NCBI GenBank assembly: GCA_905203795.1
Contig: CAJKXG010000063.1
Location: 1 to 7,182, forward strand
Length of the DNA: 7,182 nt
Source: an uncultured Oscillospiraceae bacterium
GTDB lineage: Bacteria; Bacillota; Clostridia; Oscillospirales; Acutalibacteraceae
Direction of reading: 5' to 3'
Shown here: positions 1 through 6,169 of the stretch, in pieces
Layout: the number at the start of each line of letters is the position of its first letter
Numbering within the stretch: position 1 is the first letter of the stretch
Program-made: the position numbers and the translations under genes
The notes under the pieces: generated by a model
Databases searched by the model: none
Told to the model about the DNA's origin: nothing
The model's input: the letters and a program-made list of their open reading frames with translations, nothing else

Positions 1-32
1 ATTAGCGAAAACTGCAAAAATCGATTGCTTTC

Positions 33-71
33 TTTACGGAAATATGCTACGCTCATTACGTAGATTTTACA
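33..71 (+). promoter_or_regulatory. Candidate Pho-box-like repeats upstream of the phosphate permease
   Basis: Three hexamers resembling the Gram-positive PhoP half-site (TTAACA-like) start at 33 (TTTACG), 55 (ATTACG) and 66 (TTTACA), so they lie on an 11-base grid. The slot expected at 44 is poor (ATGCTA). PhoP boxes in Bacillus are direct repeats at this period, and the downstream gene is a phosphate transporter, which makes the match sensible. No good sigma-A promoter is visible here; the best is TTGCTT at 25-30, 17 bases before TACGCT, which is weak. The repeats may be chance in an AT-rich leader. Confidence 0.25.
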
Positions 72-80
72 AAACGAAAA

Positions 81-88
81 AGGAAAGG
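81..88 (+). promoter_or_regulatory. Ribosome binding site deciding the permease start
   Basis: AGGAAAGG lies at 81-88. It overlaps the in-frame GTG at 88, so that codon cannot use it. It sits 8 bases before the next in-frame GTG at 97, a normal distance. This favours 97 as the true start. Confidence 0.6.
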
Positions 89-96
89 TGCAGAAC

Positions 97-1149
97 GTGG
101 ATTTATCCCTCTCGTTTTTTCTTCAGCAGATGCTGTCTAACCCCATACTGGCCGTGACGGTTGTGTTGACATTGGGCGTTATTTTTGTCAATGGCTGGAC
201 AGATGCCCCCAACGCCATCGCCACCTGCGTGGCGACACGCGCGCTCACGCCGCGGACGGCGGTGCTGATGTCGGCGGTGTTCAATTTCATCGGCGTGTTG
301 GCGATGACACTGCTCAACGCAACGGTGGCGATGACCATCAAAAACATGGTCAACTTCAATGGGCGCAACGATCAGGCGGTGATCGCGCTGTGTGCGGCGC
401 TGTTTGCCATCATCGTCTGGGCGGTGGCGGCGTGGTATTTCGGCATCCCGACCAGTGAAAGCCACGCGCTGATCGCCGGTCTGTCCGGCGCGGCGATTGC
501 GCTGCACGGCGGCTTGGAAGGCATCAATGGCTCGGAATGGGTTAAGGTGCTGTACGGATTGGTGCTGTCCACGGTGCTGGGCTTTGTGATGGGCTTCCTC
601 AGCACCAAGCTGACCGAGGCGGTCTGCCGCAACATGGATCGCCGCAAGACCACGGGCTTTTTCAAAGGCGCGCAGATCGCAGGCGGTGCGGCGATGTCCT
701 TTATGCACGGCGCACAGGACGGACAGAAGTTCATGGGCGTGCTGATCCTCGGCATGGTACTGGTAAACGGCGGGGATTCCACCGGCGAAGTCGCCCTGCC
801 GATCTGGATGATGATCCTGTGTTCTGTCGTCATGGCGGTGGGCACTTCGATCGGCGGCTATAAGATCATCAAAGCGGTCGGCATGGACATGGTCAAGCTG
901 GAAACGTATCAGGGCTTTTCCGCCGATATGGCGGCGGCGGGCTGCCTGCTGTTGTCGTCGGTGTTCGGCATTCCGGTCAGCACCACGCACACCAAAACCA
1001 CCGCGATCATGGGCGTGGGCGCGACCAAGCGATTGTCGGCGATCAATTTCGCCGTGGTCAAGGATATGGTGCTCACCTGGGTGCTGACATTCCCCGGCTG
1101 CGGGTTGATCGGGTATCTGATGGCCAAATTGTTTATGTTTATATTCTGA
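97..1149 (+). CDS. pit: PiT-family inorganic phosphate transporter
   Basis: Integral membrane permease of the PiT family, which imports inorganic phosphate (as metal-phosphate with protons, or with sodium) across the cytoplasmic membrane. The 350-residue protein is almost entirely hydrophobic helices. The family's duplicated architecture is visible: NGWTDAPNAIAT at residues 32-43 and GIPTSESHALIAG near 116-128 in the first half are echoed by SFMHGAQDGQKF at 201-212 and GIPVSTTHTKTTAIMG near 291-306 in the second. The Asp/Asn/Thr of these motifs are the known phosphate-path residues of the family. The more upstream GTG at 88 was rejected on ribosome-site spacing. It is followed after 16 bases by a DUF47 gene, the usual partner, so the two form an operon. 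Length and motifs are complete, and I see no damage. The ion coupled to transport cannot be read from the sequence. Confidence 0.95.
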   Translation: MDLSLSFFLQQMLSNPILAVTVVLTLGVIFVNGWTDAPNAIATCVATRALTPRTAVLMSAVFNFIGVLAMTLLNATVAMTIKNMVNFNGRNDQAVIALCAALFAIIVWAVAAWYFGIPTSESHALIAGLSGAAIALHGGLEGINGSEWVKVLYGLVLSTVLGFVMGFLSTKLTEAVCRNMDRRKTTGFFKGAQIAGGAAMSFMHGAQDGQKFMGVLILGMVLVNGGDSTGEVALPIWMMILCSVVMAVGTSIGGYKIIKAVGMDMVKLETYQGFSADMAAAGCLLLSSVFGIPVSTTHTKTTAIMGVGATKRLSAINFAVVKDMVLTWVLTFPGCGLIGYLMAKLFMFIF

Positions 1150-1165
1150 CGGAGGTTGAACGATC

Positions 1166-1786
1166 ATGGCAAAAAAGGACACGTATTATTTTGATACCTT
1201 CACGGCGTGCGCGTCGCTGTCTTGCGATGCGGCGCGGATGCTGTATGAGGTGCTGACACATTACGATGTGCGCAATATCGAGAAAAATGTGGCGACGCTG
1301 CACCAGATCGAGCATCAGGGCGACCAGAAAAAGCACGATCTGCTGGCGGAACTGGTGCGCGCATTCATCACCCCGATCGAACGGGACGACATTGTCAAGC
1401 TGGCGCACACGCTGGACGATGTGACCGACGCGGTGGAGGATATCCTTATTCATATGGATATCACGCGGGTGACGGTGATCCGTGAGGACGCCATCGCATT
1501 TGCCGAACTGCTGATCCGCTGCTGTGAAGCGCTGCACGATCTGATGAAGGAATTCGGCAATTTCAAGCATTCCAAGCGCATTGAGGAGATCATCATTCAG
1601 ATCAACGCGCTGGAAGAGGAAGGCGACAAGAAATATATCGCCGCCATGCAGACGCTGCACACCACCTCGACCGACCTGATGGAGGTCATCGTGTGGCGCG
1701 ATATCTACAAAGCCTTTGAAAAGGTGTGTGACGCCTGCGAGCACGCGGCGGATATCGTCGAGAGCGTGGTCATCGGGAACATTTGA
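1166..1786 (+). CDS. DUF47 family PhoU-like regulator of phosphate transport
   Basis: A 206-residue soluble, helical protein of the DUF47 (PhoU-like) family, which is commonly encoded next to PiT permeases and is thought to modulate their activity. Visible family features are the acidic/histidine stretch HQIEHQGDQKKHD near 46-58, FITPIERDDI near 67-76 followed by LDDVTDAVED near 83-92, the related acidic repeat ALEEEGDKK near 148-156, and the C-terminal YKAFEKVCDACEHAADIVES near 181-200. The repeated E-x-x-D type clusters resemble the metal-binding patches of PhoU three-helix bundles. No signal peptide or membrane segment is seen, so it acts in the cytoplasm, presumably at the inner face of the permease. 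The ribosome site GGAGG at 1152-1156 suits the ATG at 1166. The gene is last in the operon and is followed by a stem-loop. Its regulatory role is family knowledge plus context, not shown directly. Confidence 0.9.
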   Translation: MAKKDTYYFDTFTACASLSCDAARMLYEVLTHYDVRNIEKNVATLHQIEHQGDQKKHDLLAELVRAFITPIERDDIVKLAHTLDDVTDAVEDILIHMDITRVTVIREDAIAFAELLIRCCEALHDLMKEFGNFKHSKRIEEIIIQINALEEEGDKKYIAAMQTLHTTSTDLMEVIVWRDIYKAFEKVCDACEHAADIVESVVIGNI

Positions 1787-1797
1787 TGGAGCATACA

Positions 1798-1828
1798 AAA
1801 CGAGCCAACCGATTCGGTTGGCTCGTTT
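1798..1828 (+). terminator. Hairpin ending the pit-DUF47 operon
   Basis: Perfect 14-base arms, AAACGAGCCAACCG (1798-1811) and its complement (1815-1828), enclose the 3-base loop ATT. It begins 11 bases after the DUF47 stop codon. The T-run after the stem is short (TTTGCTTG), so efficiency is uncertain, but position and stem strength make it the likely operon terminator. Confidence 0.8.
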
Positions 1829-1842
1829 GCTTGTGGTACGCT

Positions 1843-1902
1843 CCCTGCTATGCAGGGGGGTCAGACCTATGAGTGAAAAAAGAGACCAAAAAGAGAGGTC
1901 AG
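1843..1902. other. Small inverted and direct repeats between terminator and promoter
   Basis: CCCTGC (1843-1848) and GCAGGG (1852-1857) form a hairpin with loop TAT. GGTC-A-GACC follows at 1859-1867, and GGTCAG at 1859 recurs at 1897. An ATG at 1869 after a G-run would extend the lipoprotein frame upstream by 39 codons, but that reading runs through the promoter at 1921 and buries the signal peptide. No function is assigned. Confidence 0.3.
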
Positions 1903-1920
1903 CACCCTTTCTCCGTATGG

Positions 1921-1949
1921 TTGACTTGCAGAATAGGATACGCTATAAT
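1921..1949 (+). promoter_or_regulatory. Strong sigma-A promoter for the transglutaminase lipoprotein
   Basis: TTGACT (1921-1926, one mismatch to TTGACA) and a consensus TATAAT (1944-1949) are separated by exactly 17 bases. Transcription would start near 1956, giving a leader of about 30 bases containing the purine-rich GGAGAAGGAG ribosome site. This fixes the gene's start at 1986, because longer in-frame readings begin upstream of the promoter. Confidence 0.85.
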
Positions 1950-1985
1950 GCACCATGGGATTCAGGAGAAGGAGTGTTTGAGGTT

Positions 1986-3272
1986 ATGAAAAAATGGATC
2001 AGTCTGTTGCTGGTATCGGTGCTATTGCTCACATGCGGCGGCTGTATCCCCGTTTCCTATGGCAATCGGGATGTTACTCCGGCATCAAGTTACAGCACAT
2101 ACTCGCGTGTAACCCTCCCCACCATGCCGACCGGCACGTATGGGACGCCGGCATCCACGACCGCCGATACGACGCGGTATTCGTACACCGCAACCACGCG
2201 GTATACCGCCTCATCCGATACAACACGATATACTGTTCCGCCATATACGACGCGCTCTACGAAAACAACAACAACTGCCAAGCCAACGACCAAGCCGTCC
2301 TCGTCGTATACGCGTTTTACCTCGCTGACCGCGCTGCGGGATTACATGAATGCCCAAAAGGACTCCCATATCCTGAAGTTTTCCTTTGAGTATACCGGCA
2401 ATACGCTGTCCGCGCGAACCGTTGCGCAGATGACGAACGCGTGCTATATTAACCTGAACCAAACAGGCACAGTATACACCGTCACTGTCACGGAGTACCC
2501 CGGCGACCGTATTGTTGACGCGTATGTCAGCGGCGATTCCTCCAAACTGACCTCCGATGAGCGCGCGGCGATGAACAAAGCCGTGCAAATGGTGAATCAA
2601 GCGAAGGCACAGACCCCCGATACCTTTGAACTGGAGGTGCTGCTGCACGATATGCTGTGCGATCAGATCACCTACTATAACGACAACAACAATTTCAATG
2701 ACCCGAATCGTGTTCCCCGCAATTTGACAGTGATCGGTGCGCTGTTGGATGGAAAAGCCAACTGTCAGGGATACACCGACGCGTTCTACACACTGGCGTC
2801 GATCGCGGGCTTCAAAGTGTCCCGCATGAGCACCTATTCGCCGGACGACCTGCACATGACCAATACCGTGTACCTGAACAACGCGTGGTATGTGGTGGAT
2901 GTGACCTATGACGATGACGATAACGGCGAACGGAATTATCGGTTGTTCAATGCGGGCGTGGATATGATTCGCGAGTACACATGGGACGCGGAGAAGGAAG
3001 TACATCCCATCGCCAAAACCAGTGGAGTGGCGTATTATTATCACTACACAGACAGCGTGTACACCTCCATGCAGACCATGGTCAATGATATTGCCGCCGC
3101 GTGGTCGAGCGGCAGGACCACCATCCGCGCCATGCTGCGGAACAACACCGACGGCGATGCGATGAATGCGCTGCTGAAAAGCGTGTTGGATCAGACGGGA
3201 AAGCCATACAGTTATACATACTGGTATTACGAAAACGACCGTGACACCTTCTACACGGTGAAGTTCAAGTAA
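1986..3272 (+). CDS. Lipoprotein with transglutaminase-like domain
   Basis: Predicted exported lipoprotein of 428 residues. MKKWISLLLV begins a signal peptide ending in LTCGGC, so Cys20 is the probable lipidated residue, although Cys at -3 is atypical for a lipobox. Residues 30-107 form a Thr/Ser/Tyr-rich linker with DTTRY and TTRYT repeats, probably spanning the wall. A transglutaminase/papain-like core covers about 215-325. The likely triad is Cys260 (in GKANCQGYTDAF), His290 (in DDLHMTNTVYL) and Asp305 (in WYVVDVTYDD), in family order and spacing. The core is flanked by two modules, about 110-180 and 357-428, that look alike. The start at 1986 is set by GGAG at 1971 and the promoter at 1921. 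Such domains in Firmicutes surface proteins may be proteases, crosslinkers or peptide-binding relics; the substrate is unknown. It is monocistronic, between two hairpins. Confidence 0.85.
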   Translation: MKKWISLLLVSVLLLTCGGCIPVSYGNRDVTPASSYSTYSRVTLPTMPTGTYGTPASTTADTTRYSYTATTRYTASSDTTRYTVPPYTTRSTKTTTTAKPTTKPSSSYTRFTSLTALRDYMNAQKDSHILKFSFEYTGNTLSARTVAQMTNACYINLNQTGTVYTVTVTEYPGDRIVDAYVSGDSSKLTSDERAAMNKAVQMVNQAKAQTPDTFELEVLLHDMLCDQITYYNDNNNFNDPNRVPRNLTVIGALLDGKANCQGYTDAFYTLASIAGFKVSRMSTYSPDDLHMTNTVYLNNAWYVVDVTYDDDDNGERNYRLFNAGVDMIREYTWDAEKEVHPIAKTSGVAYYYHYTDSVYTSMQTMVNDIAAAWSSGRTTIRAMLRNNTDGDAMNALLKSVLDQTGKPYSYTYWYYENDRDTFYTVKFK

Positions 3273-3306
3273 GTCAAGACAGACGGCTTTGAGATGTAAC
3301 CGAAAA

Positions 3307-3334
3307 GACCGCCCAAACTTTCGCTTGGGCGGTC
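3307..3334. terminator. Bidirectional terminator between convergent genes
   Basis: GACCGCCCAA (3307-3316) pairs perfectly with TTGGGCGGTC (3325-3334) around an 8-base loop. It lies 34 bases after the lipoprotein stop and 18 bases beyond the end of the convergent dehydratase gene. On the - strand it is followed by TTTTCGG, and on the + strand by AAAACTTTG, so the T-run is better for the - strand gene. It probably serves both. Confidence 0.8.
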
Positions 3335-3352
3335 AAAACTTTGTCCGGCGGA

Positions 3353-5245
3353 TCAGTTGACGACGACCAGATCTTTGTTGTCCTCTTTGTGCGTCTGATG
3401 ATGGAAGGTGGGTACCAGCTCGCTGAGCATCTGCACCGTTTCATCGGAATTGTTGCTTTCCGCGCAGGCGCGCAGCCGCGTCAGCCGATCCTCAAAGGTG
3501 GCGTTGTCCACCGCGATCTGATTGCCGATGAAAATTTTCTTATTCGACGTGGATTGCAAGCCTTCCTCCGCCATCAGCAGTTCCTCATACAGCTTTTCGC
3601 CCGGACGCAGACCGGTGAATACGATCGGCACATCCGTATACGGTTCTTTGCCGTATTGGCGGATGAGGTTTTCCGCCAACGTGAGGATCTTGACCGGCTT
3701 GCCCATATCCAGCACGAAAATCTCGCCGCCTTTGGCGAGCGCGCCCGCCTGCAACACCAGTGAGACCGCTTCGGGAATGGTCATGAAATAGCGGATGATA
3801 TCGCGGTGCGTGATGGTGACCGGTTTGCCGTTTTCGATCTGACGGCGGAACAACGGGATAACCGAACCGTTTGAGCCGAGCACGTTGCCGAACCGCACGG
3901 TGGCAAATTCGGTATGGCGGCTGTGCTGCGCCTGATACTGAATCACCATTTCGCAGCAACGCTTGGTCGCGCCCATCACATTGGTGGGGTTGACCGCTTT
4001 GTCGGTGGAGATCAGCACAAACTTGTCCACACCGAATTCATTGGCGAGCGACGATACGTTGTAAGTGCCGCCGACATTGTTTTTGACCGCTTCCTCCGGC
4101 ACGGTTTCCATCAACGGCACGTGCTTGTGCGCGGCGGCATGGAACACGATCTGCGGACGGTAGGTGTCAAAGATCAACCGCATTTTATCGTAATCGCGCA
4201 CCGAGGAGATGAGCGTGACCAGATCCAGCCTGTCGCCGTGTTCCATTTTCAGTTCTTGCTGGATCTCATAGGCGTTGTTTTCGTAAATATCCAAGATGAT
4301 CAACTGCTTCGGTTCGTAGCGCGCGATCTGACGGCACAGTTCCGAGCCGATCGACCCGCCGCCGCCGGTCACCATACACACCTTGCCGGTGACCAACTTC
4401 CGAATGTCGTGGTTGTCGAACGTGATGGGCGGACGCCCCAACAGATCCTCCATGCGGATATCACGCATTTGCGGAAGCAGATTTTCGTTCTCTTTGAACA
4501 GCAACTCGCCGATATACGGGATCACCTTGACCGCCAGCCCGGTCTCCTCGCAGATCGACAAAATCTGCTGCCGCTCTGTTTCAGGGAGGGAGGGGATGGC
4601 GAGCATGATGCTTTCCACTTCATATTCCTTGCAAAGGCGGGGGATATCCTGCGTCCTGCCCGCGATGGGTACCTGATGCAGCTTATTGTGCAGTTTGCCG
4701 GTGTCGTCATCCGCTATGCAGACAGGCCAATATTTGCGCGGCGGCGCGCCGTTTTGCATTTCGCGAATCAGTGCGGCGCCGGCTTCGCCCGCCCCGATGA
4801 CGAGGGTGCGCTTGCCCGCCTCCACATGATTGATGCCGGTCAGACTCAAAAAGGTGCGGCGGAACAACAGCCGGAACAAGACGATGCCGATCATGGCGAT
4901 CAATATGTATTCCGCCCAGAACAGCAGCGGGAGAGGACGCTCCACCAACAGGCACACCAAGGCGGCGATGCCCAGCCCGATGACCGTGCCCAGCACACAG
5001 GACAGATAATCCCGCAGGCGGAAAGTGCGCCACAGTTTGGTGTATGCATTGCAGACAAACAGCCCCATATACCCGAAAAAGACGCTCAGCAAGATGCCGA
5101 GAAACACGCGCTGTGTATTGGGCATGGTGTAGGCGGGAAAAAGATTTAAAACAAAATTGGCGATGATACCGGCGATGCATAATATGAATACATCTGCCAG
5201 CATCAGTACGATTTTACGATAATTCAGCTTCTTCCACATGCTCAT
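3353..5245 (-). CDS. Membrane-bound nucleotide-sugar 4,6-dehydratase, CapD/FlaA1/WbpM type
   Basis: A 630-residue enzyme of the long SDR family that converts UDP-GlcNAc (or a similar nucleotide sugar) to a 4-keto-6-deoxy intermediate for surface polysaccharide or glycoprotein glycans. Four hydrophobic segments (about 12-36, 46-66, 80-101, 108-128) anchor the N-terminus. A first Rossmann-like region has VIGAGEAGA at 149-157. The catalytic SDR domain starts at VTGGGGSIGSE (292-302, NAD(P)-binding) and carries STDKAVNP at 413-420 and M424-x3-K428. Met in place of the usual SDR Tyr is typical of WbpM/PglF-type enzymes. RFGNVLGSNGSVIP (451-464) and the RPGEKLYEELL segment (547-557) are also family hallmarks. 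The start at 5245 may instead be the ATG at 5239, which has AGG six bases upstream. The gene stands alone with its own promoter and terminator and no glycan genes nearby in the window. Substrate and stereochemistry (5-inverting or retaining) are not determinable here. Confidence 0.92.
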   Translation of the reverse strand: MSMWKKLNYRKIVLMLADVFILCIAGIIANFVLNLFPAYTMPNTQRVFLGILLSVFFGYMGLFVCNAYTKLWRTFRLRDYLSCVLGTVIGLGIAALVCLLVERPLPLLFWAEYILIAMIGIVLFRLLFRRTFLSLTGINHVEAGKRTLVIGAGEAGAALIREMQNGAPPRKYWPVCIADDDTGKLHNKLHQVPIAGRTQDIPRLCKEYEVESIMLAIPSLPETERQQILSICEETGLAVKVIPYIGELLFKENENLLPQMRDIRMEDLLGRPPITFDNHDIRKLVTGKVCMVTGGGGSIGSELCRQIARYEPKQLIILDIYENNAYEIQQELKMEHGDRLDLVTLISSVRDYDKMRLIFDTYRPQIVFHAAAHKHVPLMETVPEEAVKNNVGGTYNVSSLANEFGVDKFVLISTDKAVNPTNVMGATKRCCEMVIQYQAQHSRHTEFATVRFGNVLGSNGSVIPLFRRQIENGKPVTITHRDIIRYFMTIPEAVSLVLQAGALAKGGEIFVLDMGKPVKILTLAENLIRQYGKEPYTDVPIVFTGLRPGEKLYEELLMAEEGLQSTSNKKIFIGNQIAVDNATFEDRLTRLRACAESNNSDETVQMLSELVPTFHHQTHKEDNKDLVVVN

Positions 5246-5306
5246 CCTGCGACCCCATTTGTTCCATCTTCATTCAAATTCATGATATATTCCCAAATCA
5301 TTTATT

Positions 5307-5335
5307 ATTTTATCGTATTTCGACAGGAATGTAAA
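5307..5335 (-). promoter_or_regulatory. Sigma-A promoter for the dehydratase gene
   Basis: Read on the - strand, TTTACA (5335-5330) and TAAAAT (5312-5307) are separated by 17 bases; each has one mismatch to consensus. The start of transcription would be near 5300, giving a leader of about 55 bases before the coding region. The surrounding sequence is strongly AT-rich, which helps a promoter but also raises the chance of accidental matches. Confidence 0.65.
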
Positions 5336-5411
5336 TACATTTTCTTATAAAAAAGGCGAATAAAACGCAGGGAAATATTGGACGAATGGACACAATATCC
5401 TCCCAAGCGCA

Positions 5412-5449
5412 AAAACGGCGGTGCGGTTTGGCAACCGTACCACCGTTTT
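5412..5449 (-). terminator. Rho-independent terminator of the HPr gene
   Basis: Two 17-base arms (5412-5428 and 5433-5449) enclose a 4-base loop. They pair with one mismatch and one wobble. On the - strand the stem ends in CCGTTTTTGCG, a proper T-run. It lies about 40 bases after the HPr stop codon, and the dehydratase promoter follows further downstream. Confidence 0.85.
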
Positions 5450-5488
5450 GTGATGCAGAGAATCTCTTGAGACCCGTAGAGAAAACGC

Positions 5489-5752
5489 TTACTCCGCAAA
5501 GCCGGAATCGACAAGCTCGACCAGACCGTCCACCGCTTCGCGCTCATCCGCGCCGTCGGCGATGATGCGGATGGTGTTGCCGCCGTGAATGCCCAGAGAC
5601 AGGACGCCGAGCAGGCTCTTCGCGTTCACACGGCGCTCTTCTTTTTCCACCCAAATGAAGGACTTGTACTCGTTTGCCTTCTGGATGAAGAAAGTGGCAG
5701 GCCGCGCGTGCAGACCGACCTGGTTCTGAACCAAAACGTCTTTTACGTACAT
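5489..5752 (-). CDS. ptsH: Phosphocarrier protein HPr (PTS)
   Basis: An 87-residue cytoplasmic HPr, the usual family length. HPr takes phosphate from enzyme I on His15 and passes it to sugar-specific EII proteins. Here His15 lies in the intact site GLHARPAT (13-20). The regulatory site is also present, with Ser46 in NAKSLLGVLSLGI (43-55). In Firmicutes HPr kinase phosphorylates this Ser, so that HPr acts as a CcpA corepressor in carbon catabolite repression. Having His15 argues against Crh, which has Gln there. The ATG at 5752 is chosen because it gives the canonical N-terminus and has GAGAGGAG 8 bases upstream. An in-frame GTG at 5770 would add six residues and overlap that ribosome site. 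No enzyme I gene adjoins it in this window, so it appears to be a single-gene unit with its own promoter and terminator. Confidence 0.95.
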   Translation of the reverse strand: MYVKDVLVQNQVGLHARPATFFIQKANEYKSFIWVEKEERRVNAKSLLGVLSLGIHGGNTIRIIADGADEREAVDGLVELVDSGFAE

Positions 5753-5792
5753 CGAAAAAACTCCTCTCACTCACTTCAGATTACCAGTTGCG

Positions 5793-5880
5793 ATTCTCGG
5801 GCAAACCCCGAGAGAATGATCAACACCAGCGTGGCGCACAGAAAAAAGGGAAATAGGAACAAGCGTGTCCAGCGCCCACG
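5793..5880 (-). other. Possibly structured leader of the HPr mRNA
   Basis: The predicted promoter leaves an untranslated leader of about 134 bases. Two pairings are visible on the - strand: CGTGGGCGC (5880-5872) with GCGCCACG (5837-5830), eight pairs with one bulged G, and CTCGGG (5812-5807) with CCCGAG (5801-5796) around a 5-base loop. A T-run (5852-5847) lies in the loop of the first. I do not recognise a known riboswitch, T-box or antiterminator motif, so a regulatory role is only a possibility. Confidence 0.35.
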
Positions 5881-5892
5881 TCGTATGCTCCT

Positions 5893-5920
5893 ATTATATC
5901 ACAAGAATATGCGTCGTCAA
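5893..5920 (-). promoter_or_regulatory. Sigma-A promoter for the HPr gene, extended -10
   Basis: On the - strand, TTGACG (5920-5915) stands 16 bases before a perfect TATAAT (5898-5893), and TGA immediately precedes the -10 hexamer, forming an extended -10 element. AT-rich tracts upstream of the -35 could act as an UP element. The predicted transcript starts near 5886. This is one of the strongest promoters in the window, which fits an abundant protein such as HPr. Confidence 0.8.
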
Positions 5921-6076
5921 TCGTCTTTGTCCGCGAAAATCGAGAAATTTCGTATTTTTGGTTCTCTGCCCTATTTTCCCCTTTTGAAGAATTCCTCTTT
6001 TGGGTATTCTCACAATATCGGTGAATAACTTTTATACTAATTGCGGTGTGCCAACCGTGCCCGATGGCGGCATCAT
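5921..6076. other. AT-rich non-coding spacer
   Basis: This belongs to the roughly 417-base gap between HPr and the M23 gene. Apart from the HPr promoter and leader and the M23 terminator, I see only AT-rich tracts and a short inverted CGAAA/TTTCG pair just upstream of the HPr -35. Reading frames that cross it lack family resemblance and ribosome sites. No RNA gene is recognised. Confidence 0.5.
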
Positions 6077-6120
6077 AAAAAAGGCAGCCGACGAGCCAAA
6101 GACCCGCGGCTGCCTTTTTT
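6077..6120 (-). terminator. Rho-independent terminator of the M23 gene
   Basis: GGCAGCCG (6083-6090) pairs with CGGCTGCC (6107-6114) around a 16-base loop, flanked by A6 (6077-6082) and T6 (6115-6120), which extend the stem. On the - strand the hairpin is followed by TTTTTT. It lies about 50 bases after the M23 stop codon. A smaller hairpin, ACCGC-AAAC-GCGGT at 6136-6149, stands between the stop codon and this one. Confidence 0.9.
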
Positions 6121-6169
6121 GCCCTTCTGACCGAGACCGCAAACGCGGTTTTCCGAGGGCAGGACCGAT

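Noticed and set aside
103..1182. Long open frame antisense to the phosphate permease
   Set aside because: It is a low-complexity His/Arg/Gln-rich translation, mirrors the codon bias of the clear PiT gene, and has no family resemblance.
1716..1985. Upstream extension of the lipoprotein reading frame
   Set aside because: It overlaps the end of the DUF47 gene, the terminator and the promoter at 1921-1949, and would bury the signal peptide inside the protein.
3914..5149. 411-codon open frame antisense to the dehydratase
   Set aside because: It is a shadow of a well-supported enzyme gene. The translation is rich in His, Gln, Asp and Arg with no domain, and no ribosome site or promoter fits.
5585..6028. 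147-codon + strand frame across the HPr gene and its leader
   Set aside because: It is mostly antisense to HPr. The remainder crosses an AT-rich spacer with no recognisable protein features.
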